The notes: generated from the letters alone by a model not told the origin. A stretch of DNA of 64,000 nucleotides from CAWFFV01 sp963814985 (GCA_963814985.1 CAWFFV010000034.1:272551-336550); one strand, 5' to 3'. Counted from the stretch's first letter, positions 8,075 to 16,871 are shown. Program-made: numbers and translations.

Positions 8075-8844
8075 CTAGAGAGTGGACCCTTTGAGCTGTT
8101 GCTCAATAGCATACAGATCGGATAGCAGCCAGCGCCACACAATACGGCCATCCTGTATGCGCAGCATATCTGTGGCTTCATACGTGAAGCGTTTTCCTGT
8201 GGCGGGGATGCCAAGCAATGGACCCGCATGCGTGGCTTCGACACGGCTGCGAAATCACAACAAAATCCACACCCTCGACCACGTTCTCTTCTGTTGCTTG
8301 CAGCTCAGTCATTGCCGAGGCGACGTTCGATGTGTACTGATCGAGCGCTGTGCTGAAGCCTGTTACCCAACCGGGTGTGAACCCTACACAATTTTCAGTG
8401 TAGTGCTCAAGGTCAACAACTTCGTGCATGCGATCAAACTCGCCGGTAAAAAGGTAGTGTTGGAACCTGCGGTAGACCGCGAGAGGGCTTACTTTTGTTG
8501 CTTCTGGCTCGTCTCGCCTGGTAATTGTCGCAGCAACCGTATAGAAATGGCCGTCAGGCTGCGCAAGTTTCGTCGCTACTGCGACGCGTGCCTGCATGTC
8601 AGGGTTCCGCATCATGACTTCAAAAGCGGTTTTATCTTCCCACTGGCCGTAGTTGACGACCCTGGTGCCATCAGTACTCTTGTGGATGCTGGCGAGAGAC
8701 GAAGCCTGGTAGATGCCGTGTGATAGTGTCTGTGGTTTCGGTCAGTGTATCTACAAGCTTCTGCTGCTTGTTCGGCTCGACGGTGAACACATTCACCAAT
8801 GTGAACATTGCCTGATCCGGTGCGATGATGGTTTGCTTGATCAT
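8075..8844 (-). pseudogene. ABM monooxygenase-like plus SnoaL-like domain protein, two frameshifts
   Basis: Reconstructed as 255 aa from an ATG behind AGGAGG. Residues 1-105 resemble an antibiotic-biosynthesis monooxygenase (ABM) domain, with MFTLVNVFTVEP and RVVNYGQWEDKTAFEVM. Residues 115-255 resemble a SnoaL-like ester-cyclase domain, with YRRFQHYLFTGEFD, ATHAGPLLGIPATGKRF and LSDLYAIEQQL. Two one-base insertions break it, near 8694-8698 and 8251-8255; the total length is 256 codons plus 2 bases. The middle part alone stays open at 8178-8615. Substrate unknown. It sits between the F420-type reductase and the hydrolase. Confidence 0.75.
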
Positions 8845-8865
8845 GAAACCTCCTGGTTACTTGTC

Positions 8866-8907
8866 CCGCTTGCTACCATAAATGGCTTTTTTAATGGCAG
8901 CAAGCGG
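8866..8907. repeat. Intercistronic hairpin
   Basis: CCGCTTGCT and AGCAAGCGG (8866-8874, 8899-8907) extend inward with CCAT/ATGG around a T-rich loop. It lies between the F420-type reductase and the ABM/SnoaL gene and may trim or attenuate the operon transcript. Confidence 0.55.
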
Positions 8908-8920
8908 AACATGTGACCCA

Positions 8921-9604
8921 CTAGCGAACGATCTTGAAATTGAACAGAGGAGTCTGGAGTGTATTCCAGAGCCTGAGCCAGACCGGCAGAAGCATTTCCG
9001 TACCACGGGCAGCGGTAATATCTCCCAGGTCAATGACATGTTTCCAACCAAAGCCCTTCGTGAGCAGATCGGTTACCTGTGCTTTAGCCTCTTGATCATT
9101 GCCACACACAAATACCTCATGTTCCCCATCCGCCACTAAATGTGGGTTGACCATGAGTGGTGCACTCATCGTATTGAGCGTCTTGACCACTTTCACTTGT
9201 GGGAAGGCACGCTGGATCTGTTCTCCCAGCGAGTCGGTGTTCACAACCGAGAGCGACGGGGGTAGCCCGTGGGAGAAATCCAGTGCATTAGCAATATCGA
9301 TGAGAACTTTCCCATTCAGACGTTCCGCGCCAATCGTTTGAAGGACCTCCAGTGAGGCACCACCTACGATTGTGTTCAGAAGGATCTCCCCATGCGCTGC
9401 CGCCTGTGCAAAAGTGCCCAGCTGGATCTGAGGATGCTGCTCTGACCATACACGAAAAGGAGGATTACCCAGGGCATCTGGCTCTGTACGTGCCAGAGTG
9501 GCGGCCACATCGCGCGTACCAATCATAACTTCCTGGTGTAACTCGCCTAGTTTCGCGGCCAGTGTTTGCCCGACTATTCCGGTACCAAGAACTCCAAATT
9601 TCAT
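8921..9604 (-). CDS. NADPH-dependent F420 reductase-like oxidoreductase
   Basis: A 227-aa Rossmann protein starting MKFGVLGTGIVGQTLAAKL, with the GxGxxG dinucleotide motif and GTRD, the usual NADP-binding end of the second strand. The F420-dependent NADP reductase / coenzyme F420-binding family shows the same LLNTIVGGASLEVL and VKTLNTMSAPLMVNP blocks. Such enzymes exchange hydride between NADPH and F420, or act as related reductases. It is first in a minus-strand operon with a strong promoter at 9789-9817 and a 180-base leader. Confidence 0.82.
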   Translation of the reverse strand: MKFGVLGTGIVGQTLAAKLGELHQEVMIGTRDVAATLARTEPDALGNPPFRVWSEQHPQIQLGTFAQAAAHGEILLNTIVGGASLEVLQTIGAERLNGKVLIDIANALDFSHGLPPSLSVVNTDSLGEQIQRAFPQVKVVKTLNTMSAPLMVNPHLVADGEHEVFVCGNDQEAKAQVTDLLTKGFGWKHVIDLGDITAARGTEMLLPVWLRLWNTLQTPLFNFKIVR

Positions 9605-9788
9605 CAGATATGTTTCCCTTCTTTGCTCTCATGCTGATGCATAAGAGTGTTCTTCTGAGTGGAGGAACGACCATTTCTCCTGATGAGCACCAATAATGTG
9701 CTCCCTCTTCACGAGGGAAAGAGTCTTTCCTTGCAATTTCTTGCTTTTTGTTGATGATACAGACAGTTCTGTATCGCATCTAGAGAGA
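9605..9788 (-). promoter_or_regulatory. Structured leader of the F420-type reductase operon
   Basis: This stretch has no gene. It holds hairpins GAGCAC/GTGCTC (9685-9703) and TCCCTC/GAGGGA (9702-9718), which overlap and are therefore mutually exclusive. A 20-base palindrome at 9756-9775 (GATACAGA/TCTGTATC around 4 bases) lies just downstream of the -10 box and would suit a repressor. I cannot match it to a known riboswitch class. Confidence 0.45.
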
Positions 9789-9817
9789 AGTATACAGACT
9801 ATTCTTTCTCTTGTCAA
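9789..9817 (-). promoter_or_regulatory. Promoter of the F420-type reductase operon
   Basis: On the minus strand TTGACA (9812-9817) and TATACT (9789-9794) are 17 bases apart, close to full consensus. Confidence 0.75.
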
Positions 9818-10104
9818 GAGGGAGAAATTTGAGAAATGCTTTTGGTACTGGACCAGGCAGAGTACTGTGCTTTGACCTGTAAGCGCGATTTGAGGACAAT
9901 ATATATTGTTGTTCCCTGGAAATGCTGAGCAAATGTTTAGCTCATCTTGAGGAATTCTTGAGTCTTATGCTAATACAATAAGTTATAGATCTGGTGGAGA
10001 TCCAGAGGCAGGAGGTTCCCCTGATTTCACTCAGAAGTTTCCCGAAAGAGACACTCAGTACAAAGAATTTGATATCGGACTAATTTATTTCTAAGGAGAA
10101 ATGT
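9818..10104 (+). other. Intergenic region upstream of the lipoprotein gene
   Basis: No gene is visible. The region is AT-rich and must hold the promoter for the lipoprotein at 10105. TTGAGT near 9958 followed by an AT-rich stretch is a weak candidate only. Confidence 0.3.
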
Positions 10105-10362
10105 ATGAACTCTATCAGACAAAGAGGAGTCTTACTGCTGGCACTTGTCTTGCTTGTATTTGCGATGGCACTGACTGCCTGTGGTACACCTGCTTCTACA
10201 CCAGGCGGCAGTACCACTGGTAGTCAGCCTACCAGCAGCCAGTCTACTAGCCAGCAGGTTCAGCCAGCGCAGGATAGCGATCAACAGGTTATAGATGGTG
10301 CACAGAAGGATGTGCAGAATGCTGACTCGCAGGCTGGCCAGGACAACGAGCAAATCCCCTAA
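10105..10362 (+). CDS. Small Gln/Ser-rich lipoprotein
   Basis: 85 aa. Residues 1-25 form a lipoprotein signal peptide with lipobox LTAC (cysteine 26). A low-complexity Ser/Thr/Gln tail follows (TTGSQPTSSQSTSQQ), ending in a short acidic helix. AAGGAG precedes the ATG. It is likely anchored on the outer face of the membrane, function unknown. It lies 60 bases before another secreted protein gene and may be co-transcribed with it. Confidence 0.8.
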   Translation: MNSIRQRGVLLLALVLLVFAMALTACGTPASTPGGSTTGSQPTSSQSTSQQVQPAQDSDQQVIDGAQKDVQNADSQAGQDNEQIP

Positions 10363-10422
10363 AAGTGTAACATCGGATTATCTCACATCGAGAATGCCAT
10401 CTCAGAGAGGAAAAATCATAAA

Positions 10423-11214
10423 ATGAAGACCTTTACAAGTATCTGTCGTTCTCCCCGACGTGTCGCAGTACTCAGTCTACTGAGTTTATTGAGTGTGCTG
10501 TCGCTCGGTATTATCCTTCCTTCAATTGCGTTTGCGGCATCAACAACACCATCAACATCAACAGTATCAACACCAACACAGAAGTGTGGTGCAACCGATG
10601 TAAAGTGTGTGATTGCCTTTGGTGATGTGCGCATCGTTGCTCGCCAGACCGCACTGACAACCCTGGATACCAAAGTTACTGCACAACAAACGGTGCATCA
10701 TATCACTGATCTCCAGGCCAGTGCTCTGCTAATTAATGTCACTACCGACCAGAGTGGTCTGGCGGCATTAAAAACCAAGCTTGATGCTGAGACTGATGCC
10801 CAGGTTGCTCGTCAGGATATCAAAGCGATGTATGAGCAATTTCGTATCTTTGCCGTCGTGCTACCCCGTGATTACCGACGTCTCCATCTCGATCTAGAGA
10901 TCAACCTTGATAGCAAACAGCAAACCACGCGGCAACAAGTCGAGCTAAGAATCGATAAAGCCAATGCTACTGTGCAAACACAGGTGAATCCGCTCTTTGC
11001 CGACTATAAAGCTCAACTTGCTGCCGCTGAAGGTCAAATTGACACGGCGCAGGGAATCTTCCCAACACTTACCGTTGCGAGCTTCAACGCAGATGGTGCC
11101 GCTTTCAGGAGTCGTCTGGCTAACCTAACCACTGACGAGAAGGCTGCTCAGGCAGATCTACGCAAAGCTGCTGAAGATTTGCGCCAGATCCGTCTCTCAC
11201 TCAAAAGCAAGTAA
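10423..11214 (+). CDS. Secreted alpha-helical protein
   Basis: 263 aa. A signal peptide (about residues 1-38, ending IAFA) is followed by a Ser/Thr linker and a Cys-x7-Cys pair (CGATDVKC). The long, largely helical region from 75 onward has heptad-like LxxxLxxK patterns, e.g. LAALKTKLDAE and AQADLRKAAEDLRQIRLSLKSK. I do not recognise the family. The coiled-coil nature and secretion are visible; the function is not. Confidence 0.8.
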   Translation: MKTFTSICRSPRRVAVLSLLSLLSVLSLGIILPSIAFAASTTPSTSTVSTPTQKCGATDVKCVIAFGDVRIVARQTALTTLDTKVTAQQTVHHITDLQASALLINVTTDQSGLAALKTKLDAETDAQVARQDIKAMYEQFRIFAVVLPRDYRRLHLDLEINLDSKQQTTRQQVELRIDKANATVQTQVNPLFADYKAQLAAAEGQIDTAQGIFPTLTVASFNADGAAFRSRLANLTTDEKAAQADLRKAAEDLRQIRLSLKSK

Positions 11215-11291
11215 ATTCTAACCACTTTTCGGGATTGCAAATAGGGTGGGTGTTCGTCAAGAACCTGCCCTCTCGAATCTCGATCCATGCC

Positions 11292-11330
11292 GTAGGGGCG
11301 AGGTTTAATGTGCATGTGCATGTTAAACCT
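11292..11330. repeat. Terminator hairpin, degenerate member of the GTAGGGGCG repeat family
   Basis: GTAGGGGCGAGG runs into AGGTTTAA (11301-11308), which pairs with TTAAACCT (11323-11330). It lies between convergent genes and covers the stop codon of thiN. The outer bases match the family at 30052, 32529 and 35080. Confidence 0.55.
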
Positions 11331-11976
11331 CTTTCAATTCCTGCACAGCAGTGTGAATAACGAGCAACATTCCACTTTCTAACGATACCTTTGCCTCTTC
11401 CGAAGTAAGAACATTGCTTACTCCTCGCGGTTTGCCAAAGTACAATGTTTCTCCATCTAAAGGATAATAGAGGGCTGTCGTGCATACGCCGATAGCTTCA
11501 CCTGTGAGTGGGAGTAGTGAGAGGAGATCGCCTGATTGCCCAGAAATGCTCGTATTACCGGGACCACATAGCAGCCAGCAAGCCGATGGACCATCAACGA
11601 TACGTATTGGTATTGTCTCAAAACCTGCCAGCAACAGGATATTCGCCATAGTGTGATCGATGCGTCTCCCTCCAAAACCACCAAGAAGCGTGATACTTCT
11701 AGCTCCATGCTCTAGTGCGACCTGGATTGCCAGTTCGGTATCGGTCTCATTTTTCTCGCCAGCGACACGTACAAGCTGACAGCCCATCGTTTCCAATGCT
11801 TTTGCGGGTATTGTCAGCGAATTGAAATCTCCTACAATAATAGAGGGTGTACAACCACAATGGAGCGCGGTCGCTGCTCCACTATCGGCAGCAATGATCA
11901 ACTCTGCTGTTGCAATGGCTGTATCGACAGCTTTTCCGGGTTGCAATGTTCCTCCTGCAAAAATAACGGCGTGCAT
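11323..11976 (-). CDS. thiN: Thiamine pyrophosphokinase
   Basis: 217 aa. N-terminal catalytic domain: FAGGTL, IAADSGA, GDFNSL (usually GDFDS), EKNETDTELAIQ and GGFGGRRIDHTMANI. These are the substrate and Mg-binding motifs of thiamine pyrophosphokinase, which transfers pyrophosphate from ATP to thiamine to make TPP. The C-terminal beta-sandwich domain includes GDLLSLLPL and GVSNVLTSEEAKVSLESG. It supplies the ligand sensed by the riboswitch at 4186 and complements the thiXYZ uptake system. The GDFNS variant replaces one acidic residue. Confidence 0.9.
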   Translation of the reverse strand: MHAVIFAGGTLQPGKAVDTAIATAELIIAADSGAATALHCGCTPSIIVGDFNSLTIPAKALETMGCQLVRVAGEKNETDTELAIQVALEHGARSITLLGGFGGRRIDHTMANILLLAGFETIPIRIVDGPSACWLLCGPGNTSISGQSGDLLSLLPLTGEAIGVCTTALYYPLDGETLYFGKPRGVSNVLTSEEAKVSLESGMLLVIHTAVQELKEV

Positions 11977-12075
11977 GATTTTGTATACCTTTCGGGGATT
12001 TAGTAGCTATATATTGTCATGGTACGTTGTAGTAAGGTGAAATTACTTGTGCCAGGTACTAGAGGATAGAATAAG

Positions 12076-13431
12076 ATGGTCGCTATCAATAGCATAAAAC
12101 AACCTGAGTCATGGGGGCGCTATCCCACCGTTCAAGCCAGCCAGGTCGTCCCCATATACTGGCTCAATGAGATCCCTGATCTTGCCGCGTTTGAGCAACC
12201 TGTGCTACCTTTTGCCTACGGACGGAGCTATGGTGATAGCTGTCTTAATGATGGTGGTATTGCTCTGGATATGACGCATTTGAAACGCTTTATTTCCTTT
12301 GATGAAGATGAGGGGTTGTTGCGCTGTGAAGCTGGTGTCTCGTTAGGGGAAATTCTCGATGTGATTGTACCTCGTGGTTGGTTTCTCCCTGTAACGCCAG
12401 GAACCAGGTTTGTCTCGGTTGGGGGAGCTATCGCTAATGATGTGCATGGCAAAAATCATCATAAAGCCGGAACCTTTGGTTGTCATGTGACTCAATTTGA
12501 GCTACTACGCTCCAATGGTGAGCGTCTTATTTGTTCTCCTGAGAAGAATTGTGAACTGTTCCGTGCCACGATTGGTGGATTGGGACTGACCGGCATTATC
12601 TTATGGGCAGAGTTTCGCTTGAAGGCGATTTATAGCCCCTTTATCGCTTTAGAGCGTATTCGCTACTCGTCGCTCGACGAATTTAGAGAGATTGCCGAAG
12701 AGTCGGATGAGAAATTCGAGTATACCGTTGCCTGGGTGGATTGCCTGGCAAACGGTAAAAATCTGGGGCGGGGTATCTTTATGCGTGGCAATCACGAACG
12801 CTCAAAGGAATATGCATCCAGTTCACTTCCCAGGAAGCTCCCACTCGCAGTTCCATTTGATTTTCCATCCTTCACATTAAATACGCTCACTGTTAAGGCC
12901 TTCAATACTGTCTATTACAATGCCCAACAGAGTAAAAAAGTGCAGAAGGTGGTGCCCTACGATCCCTTCTTCTATCCGCTTAATTCAGTACATCATTGGA
13001 ATCGTATGTATGGCAAGCGTGGATTTTTCCAGTATCAGTGTGTCGTGCCCTATGAGAACGGCTATGAGGTGATGCGAGATATACTCCAACGCATCAGCCG
13101 TTCAGGCGAAGGATCATTCCTGACTGTGCTGAAAAAATTTGGGGATGTGTCATCCCCTGGTATACTTTCCTTTCCTCGATCAGGGTTGACACTGGCACTC
13201 GATTTCTCCAACAATGGTGAGAAGACACTACGACTGTTCAAGGAGCTTGATACGGTTGTGCGACAAAGTGGAGGGGCCATCTATCCGGCCAAAGATGCGC
13301 GTATGACTGCTGAGGACTTCCAGAGGTATTTCCCACAATGGCAAGAGTTTGCACAGTATCTCGACCCGAAGTTTTCCTCAAGCTTCTGGCGGCGCGTGGT
13401 GACCCGCGTTCCTACATTTATGGATGCCTGA
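12076..13431 (+). CDS. DprE1-like FAD-dependent oxidase
   Basis: 451 aa of the vanillyl-alcohol-oxidase (PCMH) FAD fold. PFAYGRSYGDSCLND near 56, GVSLGEILDVIVPRGWFLPV, then GTRFVSVGGAIANDVHGKNHH near 115, and LRSNGERL. These closely follow decaprenylphosphoryl-ribose oxidase DprE1, including the HGKNHH segment. In mycobacteria DprE1 oxidises the ribose 2' hydroxyl, the first half of the epimerisation to arabinose. The next gene is the matching reductase. The lipid carrier in this organism is not decaprenyl by necessity; substrate is inferred. Confidence 0.85.
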   Translation: MVAINSIKQPESWGRYPTVQASQVVPIYWLNEIPDLAAFEQPVLPFAYGRSYGDSCLNDGGIALDMTHLKRFISFDEDEGLLRCEAGVSLGEILDVIVPRGWFLPVTPGTRFVSVGGAIANDVHGKNHHKAGTFGCHVTQFELLRSNGERLICSPEKNCELFRATIGGLGLTGIILWAEFRLKAIYSPFIALERIRYSSLDEFREIAEESDEKFEYTVAWVDCLANGKNLGRGIFMRGNHERSKEYASSSLPRKLPLAVPFDFPSFTLNTLTVKAFNTVYYNAQQSKKVQKVVPYDPFFYPLNSVHHWNRMYGKRGFFQYQCVVPYENGYEVMRDILQRISRSGEGSFLTVLKKFGDVSSPGILSFPRSGLTLALDFSNNGEKTLRLFKELDTVVRQSGGAIYPAKDARMTAEDFQRYFPQWQEFAQYLDPKFSSSFWRRVVTRVPTFMDA

Positions 13432-13452
13432 TAAAGATAACTACTCAGGTAT

Positions 13453-13475
13453 GCTCGCCACCGCAGGTGGCTCGC
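13453..13475. repeat. Small palindrome GCTCGCCACC/GGTGGC
   Basis: GCTCGCCACC, GCA, GGTGGCTCGC forms a hairpin. Related sequences with the same GCGAGCC...GGTGGCGAG core occur near 24791-24815 and 24850-24872. Confidence 0.45.
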
Positions 13476-13479
13476 CCTT

Positions 13480-13555
13480 GTTATGTGTGGTGTTTGTCAC
13501 CTGTGGTGGAGGTTGCGACGCAGCCTCCACCACAGGTGACAAACCCACACATAAC
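13480..13555. repeat. Long palindrome, TTGCG-N-CGCAA family
   Basis: A 38-base left arm (13480-13517) and 37-base right arm (13519-13555) match except for one extra base and one mismatch. The centre is TTGCG-A-CGCAG. It sits between the DprE1-like and DprE2-like genes. The flank GCGAAGCGCC...GGCGCTGAGGAATC at 13561-13588 recurs after the palindrome at 28357. Confidence 0.9.
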
Positions 13556-13615
13556 GCCCTGCGAAGCGCCATCGGCGCTGAGGAATCTGAAAAAGACACT
13601 GAAAGTATAAAAGAG

Positions 13616-14350
13616 ATGAGAATAGTAATAGTTGGAGCAACCTCAGCAATTGCCCATGAGACGGCGAAATGTTTTGCTCAGGAGGGAGCGGACCTCTTTC
13701 TGGTTGGTCGCTCTGCGGAGAAGCTGACTGCCGTCGCCAATGATCTAAAAGTGCGCGGAGCGAAGCGCGTAGAGACATTTTTGCTGGATGTCAGCGATCT
13801 CGATAGGCACCAGGAGATGTTTGAGACTGCGTTAACTGCTCTCGATGGACTGGATATGTTACTAATTGCGCATGGAACATTAGGTGATCAGCGCAAATGT
13901 GAACTAAGTGTGGCTGAGACCTTAAAGGAATTTACCAATAACTGTACCAGTGTTATCTCTTTGTTGACCATCAGCGCCAACTATTTTGAGTTGCATAAGC
14001 GTGGCTGTATCGCTGTAATATCCTCTGTAGCGGGAGATCGGGGCCGCCAGAGCAATTATGTCTACGGAGCCACTAAAGGGGCTCTCAACGTCTTCCTGCA
14101 AGGTTTGCGCAATCGTCTATCCAGATCAGGCGTGTGCGTCTTGACGATCAAGCCCGGCTTCGTCGATACGCCGATGACTGCATCAATCAGAAAAGGTCCC
14201 CTCTTTGCGAGTTCGCGTACAGTCGGTCAGGGCATCTATCAGGCGATGAAGCAACGCAAGGATATTGTGTATTTGCCTTGGTTCTGGCGTTTTATTATGT
14301 TTGTTGTGAGGAGTATTCCTGAGCGTATTTTCAAGAAAATGTCATTGTAA
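13616..14350 (+). CDS. DprE2-like short-chain dehydrogenase
   Basis: 244 aa. The Rossmann motif GATSAIAHETAKCF starts at residue 6, followed by LVGRS, DVSD, the catalytic serine in ISSVAGDRG, and YVYGATK as the Tyr-x3-Lys pair. Together with the preceding DprE1-like oxidase this matches the DprE2 reductase, which reduces the 2-keto intermediate to the arabinose epimer. The frame is open to 13424, but the ATG at 13616 is where the fold starts; the extension would translate the palindrome. Terminator-like hairpins follow (14362-14379 and 14415-14446). Confidence 0.85.
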   Translation: MRIVIVGATSAIAHETAKCFAQEGADLFLVGRSAEKLTAVANDLKVRGAKRVETFLLDVSDLDRHQEMFETALTALDGLDMLLIAHGTLGDQRKCELSVAETLKEFTNNCTSVISLLTISANYFELHKRGCIAVISSVAGDRGRQSNYVYGATKGALNVFLQGLRNRLSRSGVCVLTIKPGFVDTPMTASIRKGPLFASSRTVGQGIYQAMKQRKDIVYLPWFWRFIMFVVRSIPERIFKKMSL

Positions 14351-14361
14351 TGGGATTGGGG

Positions 14362-14446
14362 ACCTTCTTGTCAGAAGGTGGCCCTCCAATTAGCAAATTA
14401 GGGAAGTGGCGGGGAAGAACCACTCATCATTTGATGGGTGATTCTT
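14362..14446 (+). terminator. Two hairpins after the DprE2-like gene
   Basis: ACCTTCT/AGAAGGT (14362-14379) and AAGAACCACTCATCA/TGATGGGTGATTCTT (14415-14446, two mismatches tolerable as G-U pairs) separate this gene from the convergent DUF2690-like gene. Confidence 0.5.
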
Positions 14447-14490
14447 CGTTCCAATCCTGGATAGATGGGGTAGTAACTTTACCTCTAGCC

Positions 14491-14998
14491 CTATTGGCAG
14501 ATATTGCCAGTGACGAATTGGTAACTGCCATATTCGGCAAGCATCACCGCGCATGCCATTTTGCTACCATCTACCATCTGTGTCCAGACGGCATTATTGC
14601 CAATATAGAGTCCTCGGCAGATTCCCGGGTAACACTCTTTGTTCAGATGGTAGTCGCTGATAGCGATTTGGATGCCTCCAGTAGCCGCAGATGTACCCTG
14701 TCCTCGCGCCCAGCTTGCATTGCAAGTAAAGGAATGGTCATTCCACAGTGTTCCGTAATTGATACCATTGGATGTAACCGGAACCTGTACTTCACTGATG
14801 TTATTTGCACATCCAAGTGCATAAGGATCTTTTCCTACGCATGTTGAACCCCAGCAGGGAGCAGTTGCCGGGGCCACGGAGTTATGAACCGAGTCCCTTT
14901 TGTGTGTGTAGTCCGCTCGAAGCAAATGCCGTACCTGATGTGATAAAGATTACGACCAAGAGCAGCGTTACCAATGGCAGCGTAAGGAGTTTTTTCAA
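14491..14998 (-). pseudogene. Secreted DUF2690-like protein, frameshifted
   Basis: The mature part has CWGSTCVGKDPYALGCA, then NGINYGTLWNDHSFTCNASWARG. The paired cysteines and SxxCxAxWA pattern are those of the DUF2690 family of secreted proteins. A matching signal peptide (LKKLLTLPLVTLLLVV, ending FASS) lies just upstream but in another frame. It starts at TTG 14998 behind GAAGGG. One extra base in the TTTTGTGTGTGT tract (14897-14910) explains the break, giving 168 aa. Function of the family is unknown. Confidence 0.7.
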
Positions 14999-15006
14999 TG
15001 TTTCAT

Positions 15007-15491
15007 CCCTTCTTTGGGTGTTTAAAAACTCTTGACATCCTAAAAGAACTACATACAAGTTTGTCGCTACGAAAAGACAACAAATATATATACGTCAGTA
15101 CGCTTAATTATATCTCATGATTTTTTTTAGTATGAAAATGCTTGTAGGAGGTAAATATATATGCAAAATGAATAAGCATGTAGCTGCTTATATCTAAATG
15201 TTTAGGGGATGGAACAGCGCATATGTCGTCCAAACGAAGATATGGTCAAGGTAAGCGCAGGAGTAAATTTGGTTGGAGCGTGTCTGAGAACCAATCTATC
15301 AGAGGAATGTCGTTGTAATGGGGTTGGGCGCTGTGCTTTTGGCTATGAAGTTGCTCTTCTGCCAGTTTGGTGATAAGCTCAGCAGGAGAAAGACCAGGAA
15401 AATGTTAGTGTACTCTGGGAGCGAATTATTCAAAGGGGAATGCTCTCGATAATCTCATCATTCTTCGCAACCCACTACAAGGAGCAAAACT
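15007..15491 (+). other. Intergenic region with a remnant of the DprE2-gene 3' end
   Basis: Mostly AT-rich with no convincing gene. A 31-codon basic open frame (15223-15318) exists but lacks a clear ribosome site. Bases 15304-15330 repeat, with about five mismatches, the junction 14338-14364 that contains the last codons and stop of the DprE2-like gene. This suggests an old partial duplication. Confidence 0.4.
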
Positions 15492-16103
15492 ATGGCTGTA
15501 ACCATCGAGTCCAAATATATCACTCTCCAACAGGCGCGGATTCACTATCTTGAGATGGGCCTATCTGACTGGCCGTCGGTGCTTCTACTGCACGGAGCCA
15601 GCTTCAGCTCTCAAACCTGGCAAGAATTGGGAACGCTGGCCATGTTGGCCCAGCACGGCTACCGGACCGTCGCTGTGGATTTGCCAGGGTTTGGAGAGTC
15701 AGAGCACACGAGGTTAACACCGCTAGCTTTTCTCCTTGAACTGCTAGAGCGGCTGAACTTGATCCGACCAATCCTGGTTTCGCCTTCGATGAGCGGGAGC
15801 TACAGCTTGCCTCTGGTGGCGGCCCATCCAGACAAGCTTACGGGCTTTGTGCCAGTTGCGCCGGTAGGTATCCCCAGCTATGAAAAACAGTTACAGGGTA
15901 ATCCTCTGCCCACCCTGGCCATCTGGGGCAGCAACGACCGGATTGTGCCGGTCCAACGAGCCGAGCAATTGTGCCGGTTGCTGTCCAATGCCCGGAAAGT
16001 CATTCTCACAGACGCCGGTCACGCCTGCTATATGCGGGCAACGATAGAGTTCCATGCCCATTTGCTTCATTTTGTTCAGGAGCGTTATCACGATAGGGCT
16101 TAA
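15492..16103 (+). CDS. Alpha/beta hydrolase (ABHD14/CIB-like)
   Basis: 203 aa, a compact single-domain hydrolase. LLLHGASFSSQTWQ forms the oxyanion region near 32, AVDLPGFGES follows, the nucleophile elbow is SPSMSGSY near 97, the acid is in WGSNDRIVP, and the histidine in DAGHACY. The elbow and short length resemble the ABHD14/CCG1-interacting factor B group more than lipases. An AAGGAGCAAAAC ribosome site precedes the ATG. Substrate unknown. A 73-base palindrome follows. Confidence 0.82.
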   Translation: MAVTIESKYITLQQARIHYLEMGLSDWPSVLLLHGASFSSQTWQELGTLAMLAQHGYRTVAVDLPGFGESEHTRLTPLAFLLELLERLNLIRPILVSPSMSGSYSLPLVAAHPDKLTGFVPVAPVGIPSYEKQLQGNPLPTLAIWGSNDRIVPVQRAEQLCRLLSNARKVILTDAGHACYMRATIEFHAHLLHFVQERYHDRA

Positions 16104-16135
16104 GTCTTGCTGAAAATATCTTTAGCGCTTACAGC

Positions 16136-16208
16136 GCTTCTTTTTGTTTTGTGGCTGGTAGCGTGGTTGCGCCGCAACCGCGCTACCAGCCACAAAACAA
16201 AAAGAAGC
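16136..16208. repeat. Long palindrome, TTGCG-N-CGCAA family
   Basis: 36-base arms (16136-16171 and 16173-16208) match with one mismatch around TTGCG-C-CGCAA. On the RNA level it would be a very stable hairpin ending in an A-rich strand, so it may act as a terminator after the hydrolase gene. Confidence 0.9.
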
Positions 16209-16304
16209 AAATAACCTATTGCTATCATCTTGCCAGAAAAAACGTTAAGGTAAGGATTTTTTGCTGCTATACTCTTAATAGTTATATGTCATGAGAATAT
16301 AACC

Positions 16305-16829
16305 ATGTTGGATCGAACGAGAAAGCTTTTTCGAGAGAGGAAGCAAAAGGAAAAACGATGGGACAAGATTCGTGCAAAGGTCGTAGACATTCTGGATGCA
16401 CGCCCAGAAGACGTCTATGCGATAATAGCAGACTATCATGAGGGGCATCCAAGCATTCTTCCTAAGGGGAACTTGTATGATCTTCAGGTTGAGCAGGGTG
16501 GCCAGGGCGCGGGTACCCTGATCCGCTTCAAAGTGCGCGTATTTGGGATTGAACAGTCATGTTACCAGCGTATAAGTGAGCCGGAGCCAGGTAGAGTTCT
16601 GGTCGAGCAGGATATCGACACTGCGCAGAATATCACCACCACTTTCAGCGTCACTCCCCTGGAAGAGGGGAAGAAGTCTCAGGTCGAGATTTGTACAACT
16701 ATGAACGCCAGCCCTGGCCTTAAGGGCCTGATCGAGCGTCTGGCCATACCAATGGCTAATCCGTCGATCTATCGCAAGGAACTCAAGCTGCTGGAAGCTG
16801 TAGCGCGGCAGAGAGCCAGCAGAAAATAG
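16305..16829 (+). CDS. SRPBCC-family (START-like) ligand-binding protein
   Basis: 174 aa. After a basic N-terminus, KVVDILDARPEDVYAIIADYHEGHPSILPKG opens a polyketide-cyclase/dehydrase SRPBCC fold. It is followed by the strand-rich LIRFKVRVFGIEQSCYQRISEPEPG and a C-terminal helix that lines the hydrophobic pocket. The family binds or modifies hydrophobic ligands. Ligand unknown; apparently monocistronic. Confidence 0.8.
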   Translation: MLDRTRKLFRERKQKEKRWDKIRAKVVDILDARPEDVYAIIADYHEGHPSILPKGNLYDLQVEQGGQGAGTLIRFKVRVFGIEQSCYQRISEPEPGRVLVEQDIDTAQNITTTFSVTPLEEGKKSQVEICTTMNASPGLKGLIERLAIPMANPSIYRKELKLLEAVARQRASRK

Positions 16830-16871
16830 CTATATTCATGTCTTATCCCCAGGCGAATTATATAGCTTTCT

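Noticed and set aside
9605..9788. T-box or known riboswitch in the F420-type reductase leader
   Set aside because: No T-box sequence, tRNA-like specifier loop or match to a riboswitch core that I recognise.
14350..14847. 165-codon plus-strand frame after the DprE2-like gene
   Set aside because: It is antisense to the DUF2690-like gene, whose cysteine motifs are clearly real, and it translates terminator hairpins.
15223..15318. 31-codon basic open frame
   Set aside because: No clear ribosome site, and its end is a degenerate copy of the DprE2-gene terminus.
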